Positions 46,701 to 55,041 of a stretch of 64,000 nt of DNA are shown here, one piece after another. Position numbers and translations under genes: made by a program. The notes beneath the pieces were generated by a model. That model saw only the letters and a list, made by a program, of their open reading frames with translations. It did not search any database and was not told the DNA's origin. Position 1 is the stretch's first letter. Each line of letters opens with the position of its first letter. Source of the DNA: CBDCAS01 sp965214015 (lineage in GTDB: Bacteria; Pseudomonadota; Gammaproteobacteria; Coxiellales; Coxiellaceae); assembly GCA_965214015.1 (NCBI GenBank), contig CBDCAS010000018.1, positions 1 through 64,000 of the forward strand. Direction: 5' to 3'.

Positions 46701-49700
46701 ATTCTTTTTCCCTTTTTTCTATAGTATTTAATAAAGACTGAGAAGAACTAACGATGTTATTTATTGCTGATTCAAAGTCAGATTTTACCTGTTTATCAAA
46801 CTCATCTACTTCTTTATTTATACCTTCTAATTCAGATTGATTACTTTTACTAATTTTAGTATTCCATTCATGTATCTTATTTTCATAATTTGAAAAAATT
46901 TTAAGATCAGGAAAAAATTCATGAATTTCTTTACATTTCTCTTTTAACTGATTTATTTGATTAATAGCATTATAAAATTTATTAATACTTGTTTTAACAT
47001 TTTCATATTTTTTCTCTTGTTTTTCTATTTTTTCATTTGTAAAAATATTTTCTTCTTTAGCACTAGATTCTATATTTTCTAATATTTTAACAATGCTATC
47101 TTTTATTGTTGATTTTTTATCAAAAACTAATTTTAATTCATTGCTACTTAATAAATCCTGATATTTTTTAGAGAGTTGTTCTACCCGGTCAGATAATACT
47201 TGTTGTTTCTGACATTCTTGATATTGATCGATCTGCTCTTTAATTTCCTGACATTGACTCTCTAAAATTGGTATTTTTTTCCCTACAATATCTATTGATT
47301 TCTTAAGATTTAAATAATATTGAACAAAATTATCATTATCAATACCTACAGAAGAACAATTAGCAATTGCCTGCTTTAAGTTATTATGTACTTCAAAATA
47401 AGATTGGTCTTTCTCTAAGGATGGGTTATTAACTAATTGATATTGCTCCCAAAGCGCATCATACTTTTCAATAAGTTTACTCAATGGCTGCTTGGTCTTC
47501 TCTGCACTCTGTAATAATTTTCCTCTTTCATTTAAAATAAAAACTGAACTTTTATCATTAATCCCTGTTAATTTTTTTACAAATTCTTCCAAATCTTTAG
47601 TAACTTGCTCTATATTTTTATTATTTTCTAAAGAAGATTCTTTGAAACTCTCAATAGAAAATTTATCAAAATTAACCTCGTCTATACTTATTTCTAATTT
47701 TTTATAAATAAATAATAATTTCTGATATTTAGTTTCCTGATTTTTATATTGGTTTTCTAATTTTCGATAAAAATTGAACAACAACTTATATTTTTCAGCA
47801 ATAGATCTCTGCTCTGCTTTAATATTTTTAACGATACTTTTAATTGCATCTAAAGAGACTTTTAAGCTATTAACTATTTCACTAGTTTTCTTTAAGTAAC
47901 TATCAAGCTGTTCTTTATAATTATCATAACTCTCATCTACTATGGTTTCTTTTAATACATTTTCGGCATTATTTTTACAACCATTAAAATCTTGATATTT
48001 TTTACCCTGTTCTTCATTTAATGAAGTTATGTTCAATAATTTTAGATCATCCTCTGCTATCTCATTTATTACATTTTGTAATTTTTCTCTTAGGCTATTC
48101 ACCTGCTTCTGTTTTTCAATAATAATCTTTAATTGATTGGATTGATCACTTATCTGATCCAATATATCTGAACATGAAGACAAGAACTTTTTAGCATCTT
48201 CAAAATTGTTATCAATCCACTGCTTCTTATTAGCAGGAAGTTCGGCAACTGATATTAAGAGATTTTGAGCCTGTTTTAATAACGACCGATCACTTTGATA
48301 ATTATATTGACTATATACAGGTTTAATTTTTTGAGCTTCAACTATAATTAAGTTGAAAGAATCTATTCTTTCTTTTAATTGATTTCTTTTTTCTGAAAAA
48401 TCTTTTATTAAAGCAAATTTTTCACCTAATACTTTAGTATCAACTTCTTTGGCAAAGTTATCAATTTCCTCCCTTAATTCAACACTATGACCTTGACCTA
48501 AGAGATTATTAATTTTATCTATTTTATTTTTAAAATGTTCTTGCAAATTACTTTTTTCAACAATAGTAAAATATCGATTAAATTTTTCCTTATAGGATTC
48601 ATAATTAGATTTGTTATTTTCAAATTCTTTTATTAATTTATTAAGATTGGTTTCAACTTTTTTTATATGTGGAACATTATTCTGAGCAATTTTTTTATAA
48701 GATTCTATCCTATCATTAAGAGCTTCTTGATCATCTACATTATTTTTATTTTCTTCAATAAGCCTATTGATATTATTATAATGTTCTTTCAGTTCTTTAT
48801 CATGACTAGATATTTCATTCTTATAATTGTTAAAAACAGGATGGTCTGAATTTAAGTCATTAATTTTAGATTGTATTTCATTGATATTCTCTAAAATAGA
48901 ATTTAATTTCTGTTCATTACACCTTTGTTGATCAATTTTTTGAAAACCTGATGTTATTTCTTTTTGAATGTTAATTAAATTTTTAAAATTATCTAATTTA
49001 AATTCTAACTCACTGGAAATTTTAAATTTTGATAGATGACTAGACCATGTTTTAATTAAAGAGCTATATTTTTCATCTTTACTATAAGATTCATCATTTA
49101 ACTGATCATTTAATTCTGAAAAAATAGCTTGATAAATATCGTATGAATAATAAATAATATTTTTGCTCATTCTATCGAGTTTAGTAACATAATTTTCAAT
49201 ATTATTAATACTTGAATCTTTGAAAAATCCTCCTTTAAGAAAACCTTTTTTGCGATTAACAACTATCATTGACAATGGATCTTTAGTATTTTCATCACTA
49301 AAATTTTTTCTTAAAATATTCAATGGCTCAATACATTCTTGGCACCTACCTAGCTTTTCTTTTAATTCTGAAATTTGATTAATTTTTCCTAAAATTTTAT
49401 TGAATTCTTCAAAAGAACTCCTAAAATTTGATTGTGTACTTTCTAATTTCACTCGTAACTTATCAGTACTATCTACTTTATTCCTAATATCAGTCAGTTT
49501 TCTTTGTAAATTAGAAAACTCGCTAAAGGAATTACTAATAAATCGATGAATACGACTATGTTCTAATTTAGATATAAGATCAAACTTACCCTTTAGAAAC
49601 CTCTTTGAATCATACATAGAATCAATAATTGAGTTTAATTCTTTTTCTATCGATTTAATATATGACTGAATCTCATTATTTTCAGGAAATTTTTTGATCT

Positions 49701-51594
49701 TATCATTAATAAAAACTATCTGTCTTGAAAGGAGTTCTTCTGCTAAAAAAAATAAACTTTTATCATAATAATAATAAAAATTAAGTAATTTATTATTATA
49801 ATAATTTAAATTTTTAGAAATGAATTTAATATCTTCCTGTGATATATTTTCTTTATTTTTTATTTTATTGATAATAGATAAGGAAATTCCATATATTTCA
49901 TTAAACTCATTTTCAATTTTTTTAATTATTTCTTCTTTTAAATTTTTATCATTATCAATTATATTTTTATAATTATCAATTATATTAAGGTAATATAATC
50001 TTATTTTATTTAACTCTTCAAATGCAGAAAAAGAAATATTAATGGTCTCTTTTAATTTATTTTCATTATCTTTATTTATTTTTTCATATTCTTTTCCTAA
50101 TTTTTTAAAAAAATTAGTAAATTCTTTTCCTTCTAATATTTCTAATGAAATTCGATTTTCTAATAAATCAATATTTGATAATTCATCGTTGCTCTTATCA
50201 AAATTTGCTAACTGATTTATTGCCTTTTGGTAAGGTTCTGATTCTTTTTTCAATGATACTTTTTTTAAACCTAAAACTCCTTTTTCATTCATCCATGCAG
50301 AATGTTGTGAAATAAGATCAGTGTATTTTTTGAAATCATTAATATTATCTTTTAATTTATTAAAAGATTCTTTCTGTATTTTAAATTCTTTCTTTTTTTC
50401 ATTATTAATCCTTATTAATAAAGGAAAATATTCATTTACTTCATTTGATATTTTTTCTATTTTTCCTTTAGTTTCTTCATGAGAAGAAATATTATCATGA
50501 ACTAGAATGTTAAAATTATAGGTTAATAATTGTATAAAATTTGAAGTTTCTTTTATTAAATTATCAATAGAGTTAAATTCGTTAATTTTATCATTTAATT
50601 TCTCAAGTTTTTCTGTATATATATTTATATCATCAAACTTGAGCATTAATTCTCTATTTTCCTCTTTATATTTAGGAAATTTATTGGCATTACTAACATC
50701 CAGACTAAAGCCAACTTTATTAGAAAGGTCATTTTTTTTAACTAGGTTTAAATAAGTCTCAATATCATCGAAAAAATATTTTATTTCTTTTGATTTTTCT
50801 AGTAGGGATTTAAGTTTTTCATACTTTACTGGTTTTTCATCCTTATGTATTAATTCCAATTCTTTTTTTAATTTATTTTTATTTTCCTTAATCAATCTAT
50901 ATTTTTCTTCCAACTTATCTAATGAAAAACCTAGCAATATATTTTCAATTACTCCATTTATTTTATCTATTGATAATTCTAAAAAGTTTTCACTATCGTA
51001 AGATAATTCAAAATTTCCTAATATTTCAGAGAAGTGGGCTTTAAATTTATCCTCTATTTCTTGTGATCGATTTGGAATTTTTTCTTTTAATGACTGGCAG
51101 TCTAAATAAGCACTACGAATAATTTTTACTGAATCATTGATGAACTTTGATTTAATAAATCTATTTAGTTCCACATGTTTTAATACACTAGCTCTAGTTA
51201 TAATGGTATTATCTGCAACGTTTTTAATATCATATAAAGGATCAAATTCATCTATTCCATCTATTTCTGAAATTAACCATTTAACAATATCAACTTTATC
51301 AGCATCTATAGCTTCAAATAAAAAGCTATTATATTTTTTACTTAATAAGAGATTAGATAACTGTGCTTGAAAAACTAAGTTACCCTTTGTATGATCAACC
51401 CATTTTTTAATTAGTGTTTTAAAAAAATCAAAATTTGCATATTTTACGGCATATAAGGACCAATGTTTACTATTGATCAGAGTATTAAACCAATCTTTAA
51501 CAGGTAAAATTTTATCTTCAAAGTCACGGCTACTATTCTTCAAAATAACAACCTGTAAATTATGACTTAACTTATCTTCAAACCTCAGTGGCAT
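43774..51594 (-). CDS. Giant coiled-coil protein, 2606 residues, candidate secreted effector
   Basis: No family is recognised. Residues 40-150 resemble degenerate ankyrin-type helices (FEAIDADKVDIVKWLISE at about 93-110). From about 180 to 1950 the protein is nearly all Lys/Glu/Asn/Leu-rich heptad-like coiled coil. A less charged region follows (about 2050-2250: WGRFTLWLRRMTGRIKPL), then a Pro/Lys-rich linker near 2300, and another helical region to a Cys/Gln-rich tail (SSCQQQQPEARREHKP). No signal peptide or membrane span is obvious. Short near-repeats such as NIIDNYKNIIDNDKN occur. It converges with valS one base apart. The promoter is of TTAA-N7-TTAA-N11-TATAAT type. An intracellular, host-directed role is inferred only from promoter and composition. 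Confidence 0.75.
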   Translation of the reverse strand: MPLRFEDKLSHNLQVVILKNSSRDFEDKILPVKDWFNTLINSKHWSLYAVKYANFDFFKTLIKKWVDHTKGNLVFQAQLSNLLLSKKYNSFLFEAIDADKVDIVKWLISEIDGIDEFDPLYDIKNVADNTIITRASVLKHVELNRFIKSKFINDSVKIIRSAYLDCQSLKEKIPNRSQEIEDKFKAHFSEILGNFELSYDSENFLELSIDKINGVIENILLGFSLDKLEEKYRLIKENKNKLKKELELIHKDEKPVKYEKLKSLLEKSKEIKYFFDDIETYLNLVKKNDLSNKVGFSLDVSNANKFPKYKEENRELMLKFDDINIYTEKLEKLNDKINEFNSIDNLIKETSNFIQLLTYNFNILVHDNISSHEETKGKIEKISNEVNEYFPLLIRINNEKKKEFKIQKESFNKLKDNINDFKKYTDLISQHSAWMNEKGVLGLKKVSLKKESEPYQKAINQLANFDKSNDELSNIDLLENRISLEILEGKEFTNFFKKLGKEYEKINKDNENKLKETINISFSAFEELNKIRLYYLNIIDNYKNIIDNDKNLKEEIIKKIENEFNEIYGISLSIINKIKNKENISQEDIKFISKNLNYYNNKLLNFYYYYDKSLFFLAEELLSRQIVFINDKIKKFPENNEIQSYIKSIEKELNSIIDSMYDSKRFLKGKFDLISKLEHSRIHRFISNSFSEFSNLQRKLTDIRNKVDSTDKLRVKLESTQSNFRSSFEEFNKILGKINQISELKEKLGRCQECIEPLNILRKNFSDENTKDPLSMIVVNRKKGFLKGGFFKDSSINNIENYVTKLDRMSKNIIYYSYDIYQAIFSELNDQLNDESYSKDEKYSSLIKTWSSHLSKFKISSELEFKLDNFKNLINIQKEITSGFQKIDQQRCNEQKLNSILENINEIQSKINDLNSDHPVFNNYKNEISSHDKELKEHYNNINRLIEENKNNVDDQEALNDRIESYKKIAQNNVPHIKKVETNLNKLIKEFENNKSNYESYKEKFNRYFTIVEKSNLQEHFKNKIDKINNLLGQGHSVELREEIDNFAKEVDTKVLGEKFALIKDFSEKRNQLKERIDSFNLIIVEAQKIKPVYSQYNYQSDRSLLKQAQNLLISVAELPANKKQWIDNNFEDAKKFLSSCSDILDQISDQSNQLKIIIEKQKQVNSLREKLQNVINEIAEDDLKLLNITSLNEEQGKKYQDFNGCKNNAENVLKETIVDESYDNYKEQLDSYLKKTSEIVNSLKVSLDAIKSIVKNIKAEQRSIAEKYKLLFNFYRKLENQYKNQETKYQKLLFIYKKLEISIDEVNFDKFSIESFKESSLENNKNIEQVTKDLEEFVKKLTGINDKSSVFILNERGKLLQSAEKTKQPLSKLIEKYDALWEQYQLVNNPSLEKDQSYFEVHNNLKQAIANCSSVGIDNDNFVQYYLNLKKSIDIVGKKIPILESQCQEIKEQIDQYQECQKQQVLSDRVEQLSKKYQDLLSSNELKLVFDKKSTIKDSIVKILENIESSAKEENIFTNEKIEKQEKKYENVKTSINKFYNAINQINQLKEKCKEIHEFFPDLKIFSNYENKIHEWNTKISKSNQSELEGINKEVDEFDKQVKSDFESAINNIVSSSQSLLNTIEKREKEFDSLVVENRKLNENVDQGNNLKFEEEILEIKNIHDQLSIAQNSNASLENRGEAARNLKKIIGSKESIFNRLQQKIDNIKITNQELSGKINLQNSKNDLLQKLAPIEKNLENINQIFNDFNALVEKYGGKTDWNSNISEKKDSYNELNKKFSQFESQLSSANNHNKLKNIQDVINNVDRKSIYLLNQVKELLAELTEGHNKIQVLETQVNESQQDLVQKVEIWKGLNKKFHSLLDSCRVDSWKNNDSDIFITQPQASLETINEIEKLLDQKSNYQSLSQAFEFNNDQLKYLKRKDSDIVKIIENDQKLYEFLDCKIQFKKKLNELSQKIDNITPEIWQEKGDQTLKEGLKEQVEASDFSNGQTIETKKTKLESQLQKLQEVVEKAQKEQQAKDNKDQKTLIGRIKDFRDSINTVINDNDRISIEPPVLKMAQHFLHCDDPNTPVPQGLWGRFTLWLRRMTGRIKPLAQLDIDTLEQLVAKGQEAMAEVWLKPVIEPLNRAVSVALKSIENTSLPEEIQQAVDCKLNGKNKKSLRSQLNQIRKNFGLEELEKLSKSSALSVDKVVLDENHYNLVKQKITCLTQAFKDFQSQYEKVYSNIWKVKKFEQNLNEIIDKINKKLNSTDLSDDLKESYNKLKQSLSIKDTETQSQNLALPYWNMNQWIAPQQGKTQWDDIILNSNELMKRCESLQKKCEQFKNQLLQVQRAENLKKAALTPVPKKEVDVKQAKKTSETATSSHQFFSQKANQPKPAVGKISTKPTAKQQLLEKIQQRINYLSRLYNDFCKLKETGFYNKQTDKYSDLEYKINDLRMIYNSLSVKDYSTDSAEQLASCLLIGHYDDKTKAIIINKMGFGLEKNVDIKLISKESVEADKKIAQNLRSKVFLDEFLNAADQEIASYFKKIKTTVKSNTNNLNLPNLLRMYQNFKSLKDLIENEMNSPAVKFNRKRKPSSLTLFSSCQQQQPEARREHKPSVRPCS

Positions 51595-51804
51595 AACTCT
51601 GAATCCAATATTGATTTCTCTATGTTAGGTAATATTATAATGATCTTATATTAACAAATACTTAAATTTAACTGATCTTCTTTCAATAAAACAAGAGCCC
51701 CAATCGCTTACAGAGTGTCAATAAAGCACAAAAGAGTAAAATAAGCAGCCAGCAATTCATCATTTAAGATTTCCTTAAGATAAGGAAGCTATAATTAAGA
51801 AACT
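51595..51804. promoter_or_regulatory. Divergent promoter region with two PmrA-box-like elements
   Basis: Minus strand, toward the giant gene: TTAA (51665-51662), seven bases, TTAA (51654-51651), eleven bases, TATAAT (51639-51634), leaving a leader of about 33 nt. Plus strand, toward the 306-residue gene: TTAA (51764-51767), seven bases, TTAA (51775-51778), eleven bases, TATAAT (51790-51795). The repeat period is 11 bp, as in the PmrA box described for Legionella and Coxiella (roughly cTTAATATT-N2-cTTAATATT), and its distance to the -10 box is identical on both sides. Binding by a PmrA-like regulator is inferred. No such regulator gene lies in the window. Confidence 0.6.
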
Positions 51805-52725
51805 ATGGCTCAACAAAAACAAGAAGCACCTCAAAACTCTATCACTGGCCCTATGATGCGGCCTTTGCCATCCAATAAGCCACCGACTCAAGAGCAAACT
51901 AAAGCGCAACAAACTGTCGAAATACGTTTGAGCGCGTTAAAACAACAACTGCTAGCTGAAAGAAACAACCGTCAGAATTGGATTACAGATGCCCGCTCTA
52001 TGAGGCAAATTCAGAACTCTCTAGTAAACGATCCTCTATTGCGTGAGGCAGTATTTACTCTTGTTAAGGGAGGGGCTTTTGCCTTTGTCGCTTTAGAACC
52101 TAAAGTACAGCTAGAAATTATCAAAACAGTCAATCAAACTATGAGTACAATGGCTCGCACTCTATTGAAATCAATATCCAGCTTTGATCCTAATGATCCA
52201 ATAAATCTCTATAATCAAGCAAACCCAAATAATCTTGTCAACCAACAGCAAGCGATACAACAAGGGATTATCACTGAACAAGATAATCTAGAAACTCAGT
52301 CAGTTCTACAGCAAGATGATAATGTGGCTAATCAAGAGCAATCAGAAAATAGTCAAAATGATAAGCATTTATATGATCTGACATTGACTGAGGCAGAACT
52401 TTTGGAGATTCAATCGCATAATCAAGCGAACTATAGCAACCACAATGCTTGCCCAACTCCATCACCTGGTAGCCAAAAACAAACTGCTAATGAAGAGAAC
52501 TCTTCTGACTTACCCAAAAAAGTCTTTGAGCATCTGGGTGAAGAAACTGCCTTAAAAGCGTTTATGAATAAAGATCCAAAAGGCGTGATTGAAGGATGCA
52601 AAGGTTTGATTCAAACAATAGAGCACCGTGTTGTCTCTACAGCACTTCATACATTAGCCACAGCGGCAGCGGGGCGGGTGCCTAGCAACCTAGTCACACT
52701 ATTAAAAACTCATTCCTTTAAGTAA
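51805..52725 (+). CDS. Protein of unknown function, 306 residues, candidate effector
   Basis: I do not recognise a family. Residues 1-40 are Gln/Pro-rich and probably disordered. Residues 40-140 are helical (RLSALKQQLLAERNNRQNW, AVFTLVKGGAFAFVALEPKVQ), a Gln/Asn-rich linker spans about 140-240, and a helical C-terminus follows. No signal peptide is seen. It overlaps the convergent HolD-like gene by 16 bases at the 3' end. The promoter matches the giant gene's PmrA-like architecture, but TATAAT ends only nine bases before ATG 51805. The transcript would therefore be almost leaderless unless a later start (Met17 at 51853) is used. Confidence 0.6.
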   Translation: MAQQKQEAPQNSITGPMMRPLPSNKPPTQEQTKAQQTVEIRLSALKQQLLAERNNRQNWITDARSMRQIQNSLVNDPLLREAVFTLVKGGAFAFVALEPKVQLEIIKTVNQTMSTMARTLLKSISSFDPNDPINLYNQANPNNLVNQQQAIQQGIITEQDNLETQSVLQQDDNVANQEQSENSQNDKHLYDLTLTEAELLEIQSHNQANYSNHNACPTPSPGSQKQTANEENSSDLPKKVFEHLGEETALKAFMNKDPKGVIEGCKGLIQTIEHRVVSTALHTLATAAAGRVPSNLVTLLKTHSFK

Positions 52726-53114
52726 TCAAAAACAGCTTGTAGCGTACGCCAAGTTTGGACTTTCAATGAAGGCTCGACTAATAAATGCTCTGGTGAGTCA
52801 CTCTGTAAATGTGGCACCCCAGGTCGGACTACAAACCCCTTACCTAAAGTAATCACAAACCGTAGATCTTTTAGATCAGCATCATCAGGTTGCAGGGGAT
52901 ACCACTGCCCCTGTGGAACACAATGTAGGGCCTTTGCAATTTTTTTAAGTAACACGCTGATGGCGGGGTCATCCTCTGCCGCCTTAGCTAATAGTAAACC
53001 AACACGCTTTTGTTGATGCCATAACTGATAGGCATAACCTGCGGGCAGTCTTGACGCGGATCGATCGCGTAGAGTCCATCGTTCAATCCCTAAAATGTGC
53101 CAATGATCTCGCAT
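52710..53114 (-). CDS. Possible DNA polymerase III psi subunit (HolD-like)
   Basis: About 134 residues. The N-terminus DHWHILGIERWTLRDR resembles the LGI-x-W-x-LR block by which HolD contacts the clamp loader and SSB partner chi. The rest is weakly like HolD (VGLLLAKAAEDDPAISVLLKKIAKAL). I start at ATG 53114 because it shares a base with the stop of the upstream gene (TAATG), rather than at 53135 with seven more residues. Identification is tentative, since HolD is short and very divergent. It could be an unrelated small protein. Confidence 0.45.
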   Translation of the reverse strand: MRDHWHILGIERWTLRDRSASRLPAGYAYQLWHQQKRVGLLLAKAAEDDPAISVLLKKIAKALHCVPQGQWYPLQPDDADLKDLRFVITLGKGFVVRPGVPHLQSDSPEHLLVEPSLKVQTWRTLQAVFDYLKE

Positions 53115-53830
53115 TAGGCTATTGCACCTGCCCATTCATCTTGCTTGGCTTTATTATCTGCAAGTTGATAACAGGTTTCAATAAAATTGGCATAAGTGGA
53201 GAGTGTTTGCTGACCTGCTTCTACCATCACAGCCAAAGCGTTTGGGTACTGATCTAAAAAAGTGGCTACTAAGGTTTGACTAATCGGCTGTTGAGGTGGC
53301 CATGCTGCCAAACGCACCATACTCAAACGGCGCAAGCCAGGCCATCCTAATTGAGCCATGACTACTTTAATCAAGCTTGTACTATAAATCAGCTGTATGC
53401 GTTGCATTTCATACACGATGGCTAATTCAGTCGATGGCCATGGATTTTGCATCAGATTCTGCAGCAAACCAAAATAGGCTTTTACTGCAGGCAAAGATTC
53501 ATGAGCAATATCAACTTGTGCCAAACAAAGTTCTGTTTGTTTTTGGCACCACCAATGAGCCCACCATTTAGCATCTTGTTTCATATGATAAGCCTGCTGG
53601 CACTCTATCAATGATTGTTGATCCAAGGCATTCATTAGCTCAGAAACAGTCCCTTTTTGAGCTGCTTTTTTGAGCACTTCTGCTCTTTGTTCACAAGCTA
53701 TCGCCGCTAAATTGGCATAGTATGTTAAAAAAAAGGCCAGAGTGTCTGCATGAACCGATTGAACCAATAATTTTATTCGATTTGCAAAGACCACCCGCGC
53801 TTCCACCAGACCATTCTCATAGGCATCCAC
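53114..53830 (-). CDS. Helical protein of unknown function, 238 residues
   Basis: The sequence is Ala/Leu/Gln/Trp-rich and probably all helical, with no membrane span or motif that I recognise. Example stretches are ANLAAIACEQRAEVLKKAA and DAKWWAHWWCQKQTELCLAQ, whose Trp cluster is unusual. Composition faintly recalls phasins or other helical scaffold proteins, without a signature. It is coupled to the HolD-like gene by a one-base overlap. GC content looks slightly higher than in the neighbouring effector-like genes, suggesting a resident gene. Function remains open. Confidence 0.55.
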   Translation of the reverse strand: MDAYENGLVEARVVFANRIKLLVQSVHADTLAFFLTYYANLAAIACEQRAEVLKKAAQKGTVSELMNALDQQSLIECQQAYHMKQDAKWWAHWWCQKQTELCLAQVDIAHESLPAVKAYFGLLQNLMQNPWPSTELAIVYEMQRIQLIYSTSLIKVVMAQLGWPGLRRLSMVRLAAWPPQQPISQTLVATFLDQYPNALAVMVEAGQQTLSTYANFIETCYQLADNKAKQDEWAGAIA

Positions 53831-53925
53831 AACCTGCCCTCCCTGTTAAGAGGCTACTATTATGCTCCTGAAAATATCGAATGTCATGGCTCTACTCACA
53901 ATGATCTCTCCATTAGGACTTTAAA

Positions 53926-53939
53926 TCTGAGATCTCAGA
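53926..53939. promoter_or_regulatory. Perfect 14-bp palindrome upstream of the efflux genes
   Basis: TCTGAGATCTCAGA is a perfect inverted repeat about 100 bp upstream of the HlyD-type gene, within the 204-bp gap at 53831-54034. It could be an operator for a dimeric regulator of the efflux genes (inference). No regulator gene is adjacent, and no convincing promoter boxes are seen beside it. Confidence 0.3.
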
Positions 53940-54034
53940 GACTAAGCTCGAAAAAAATGAGTCCATCGTTTAAACTAAATATTAGCTTTTTCCATGATGC
54001 GGCTGTTAATATGCGCCTCTAGTTACGAAAAGTA

Positions 54035-55039
54035 ATGACATATATGTTGAAGAAAATACTCAAATTTAGCATGATCACTGGTAGCCTAGCCATTATAGTC
54101 GGTGGAAGCTATTACTATTATCAACATGAAAAGTTCTATCCCAGTACAGACGATGCTTATGTACAAGCCAATGTAGTGACCCTGGCTGCCCAAGTGAGCG
54201 GTGAAGTCTCGAAAATATTTGTTGAAAACCAGCAGCACGTTAAAAAGGGGCAAGCTCTTTTTGCCATCAATCCAACAGCTTTTACCGCTGAACTTGATAA
54301 AGCTCAGGCAAATCTGAAAAATATAAGACAACAAATCAAAGTATTGCGAGCTTCAGTCACATCAGCCCAAGCCTTAGTCACAGAGCGTCAGGCAGAGCTT
54401 GACAATGCTATCAAACAATCGCGTCGTATCATAACTCTGGTGAATAAAAAATTATATCCTAAAGCACAGGGAGATACTGCACTTCGCGATTTAAAAGTAG
54501 CCAAAGCGAGCTTGCATGCTGCCAAAAGTCAGCTATTAGAAGCACAACAAAAACTGGGGGCTCCAGGGGATGCCAATGCACAAATCCGAGCTGCTAAAGC
54601 GGCGGTTACCCAAGCAAAGATTAAGCTTAGTTACACTCAAGTGAATGCACCTGTGGATGGGCGTATTACACAATTTACACTACGCCAAGGCAGCGAAGTG
54701 ACCGCCTATCAAGCTCTTTTTTCTATTGTCGATGATCGCCAGTGGTGGGTCTGTGCTAACTTTAAAGAAACCGATTTACAACGCATCCATCCTGGGCAAA
54801 AAGTGGACATTAAAATTGATATGTACCCTCACCACACTTTTAAAGGCCACGTGGTAAGCATAGCTCCAGGCAGTGGTGCCAGTTTTGCACTGCTTCCCCC
54901 TGAGAATGCTACTGGCAATTGGGTAAAAGTTACTCAACGCTTCCCTGTGCGCATTGCATTACCTAAAGCAAATATCCAAACTCCGTTTCGCATTGGATCA
55001 AGCTGCACAACGACTGTTAACACCCACACTCTGCCATAA
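54035..55039 (+). CDS. emrA: Membrane fusion (HlyD/EmrA-type) efflux subunit
   Basis: This 334-residue periplasmic adaptor has one N-terminal membrane anchor (about 8-28), a lipoyl/barrel-sandwich half (STDDAYVQANVVTLAAQVSG), a helical hairpin (about 90-180) and the second half-motif (YTQVNAPVDGRITQFTLRQGS). The DDAYV opening and the INPTAF block are characteristic of EmrA. It links the inner-membrane pump (next gene) to an outer-membrane channel of the TolC type. A second start at 54044 is possible. The stop is two bases before emrB, so the two are co-translated. Confidence 0.88.
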   Translation: MTYMLKKILKFSMITGSLAIIVGGSYYYYQHEKFYPSTDDAYVQANVVTLAAQVSGEVSKIFVENQQHVKKGQALFAINPTAFTAELDKAQANLKNIRQQIKVLRASVTSAQALVTERQAELDNAIKQSRRIITLVNKKLYPKAQGDTALRDLKVAKASLHAAKSQLLEAQQKLGAPGDANAQIRAAKAAVTQAKIKLSYTQVNAPVDGRITQFTLRQGSEVTAYQALFSIVDDRQWWVCANFKETDLQRIHPGQKVDIKIDMYPHHTFKGHVVSIAPGSGASFALLPPENATGNWVKVTQRFPVRIALPKANIQTPFRIGSSCTTTVNTHTLP

Positions 55040-55041
55040 AT

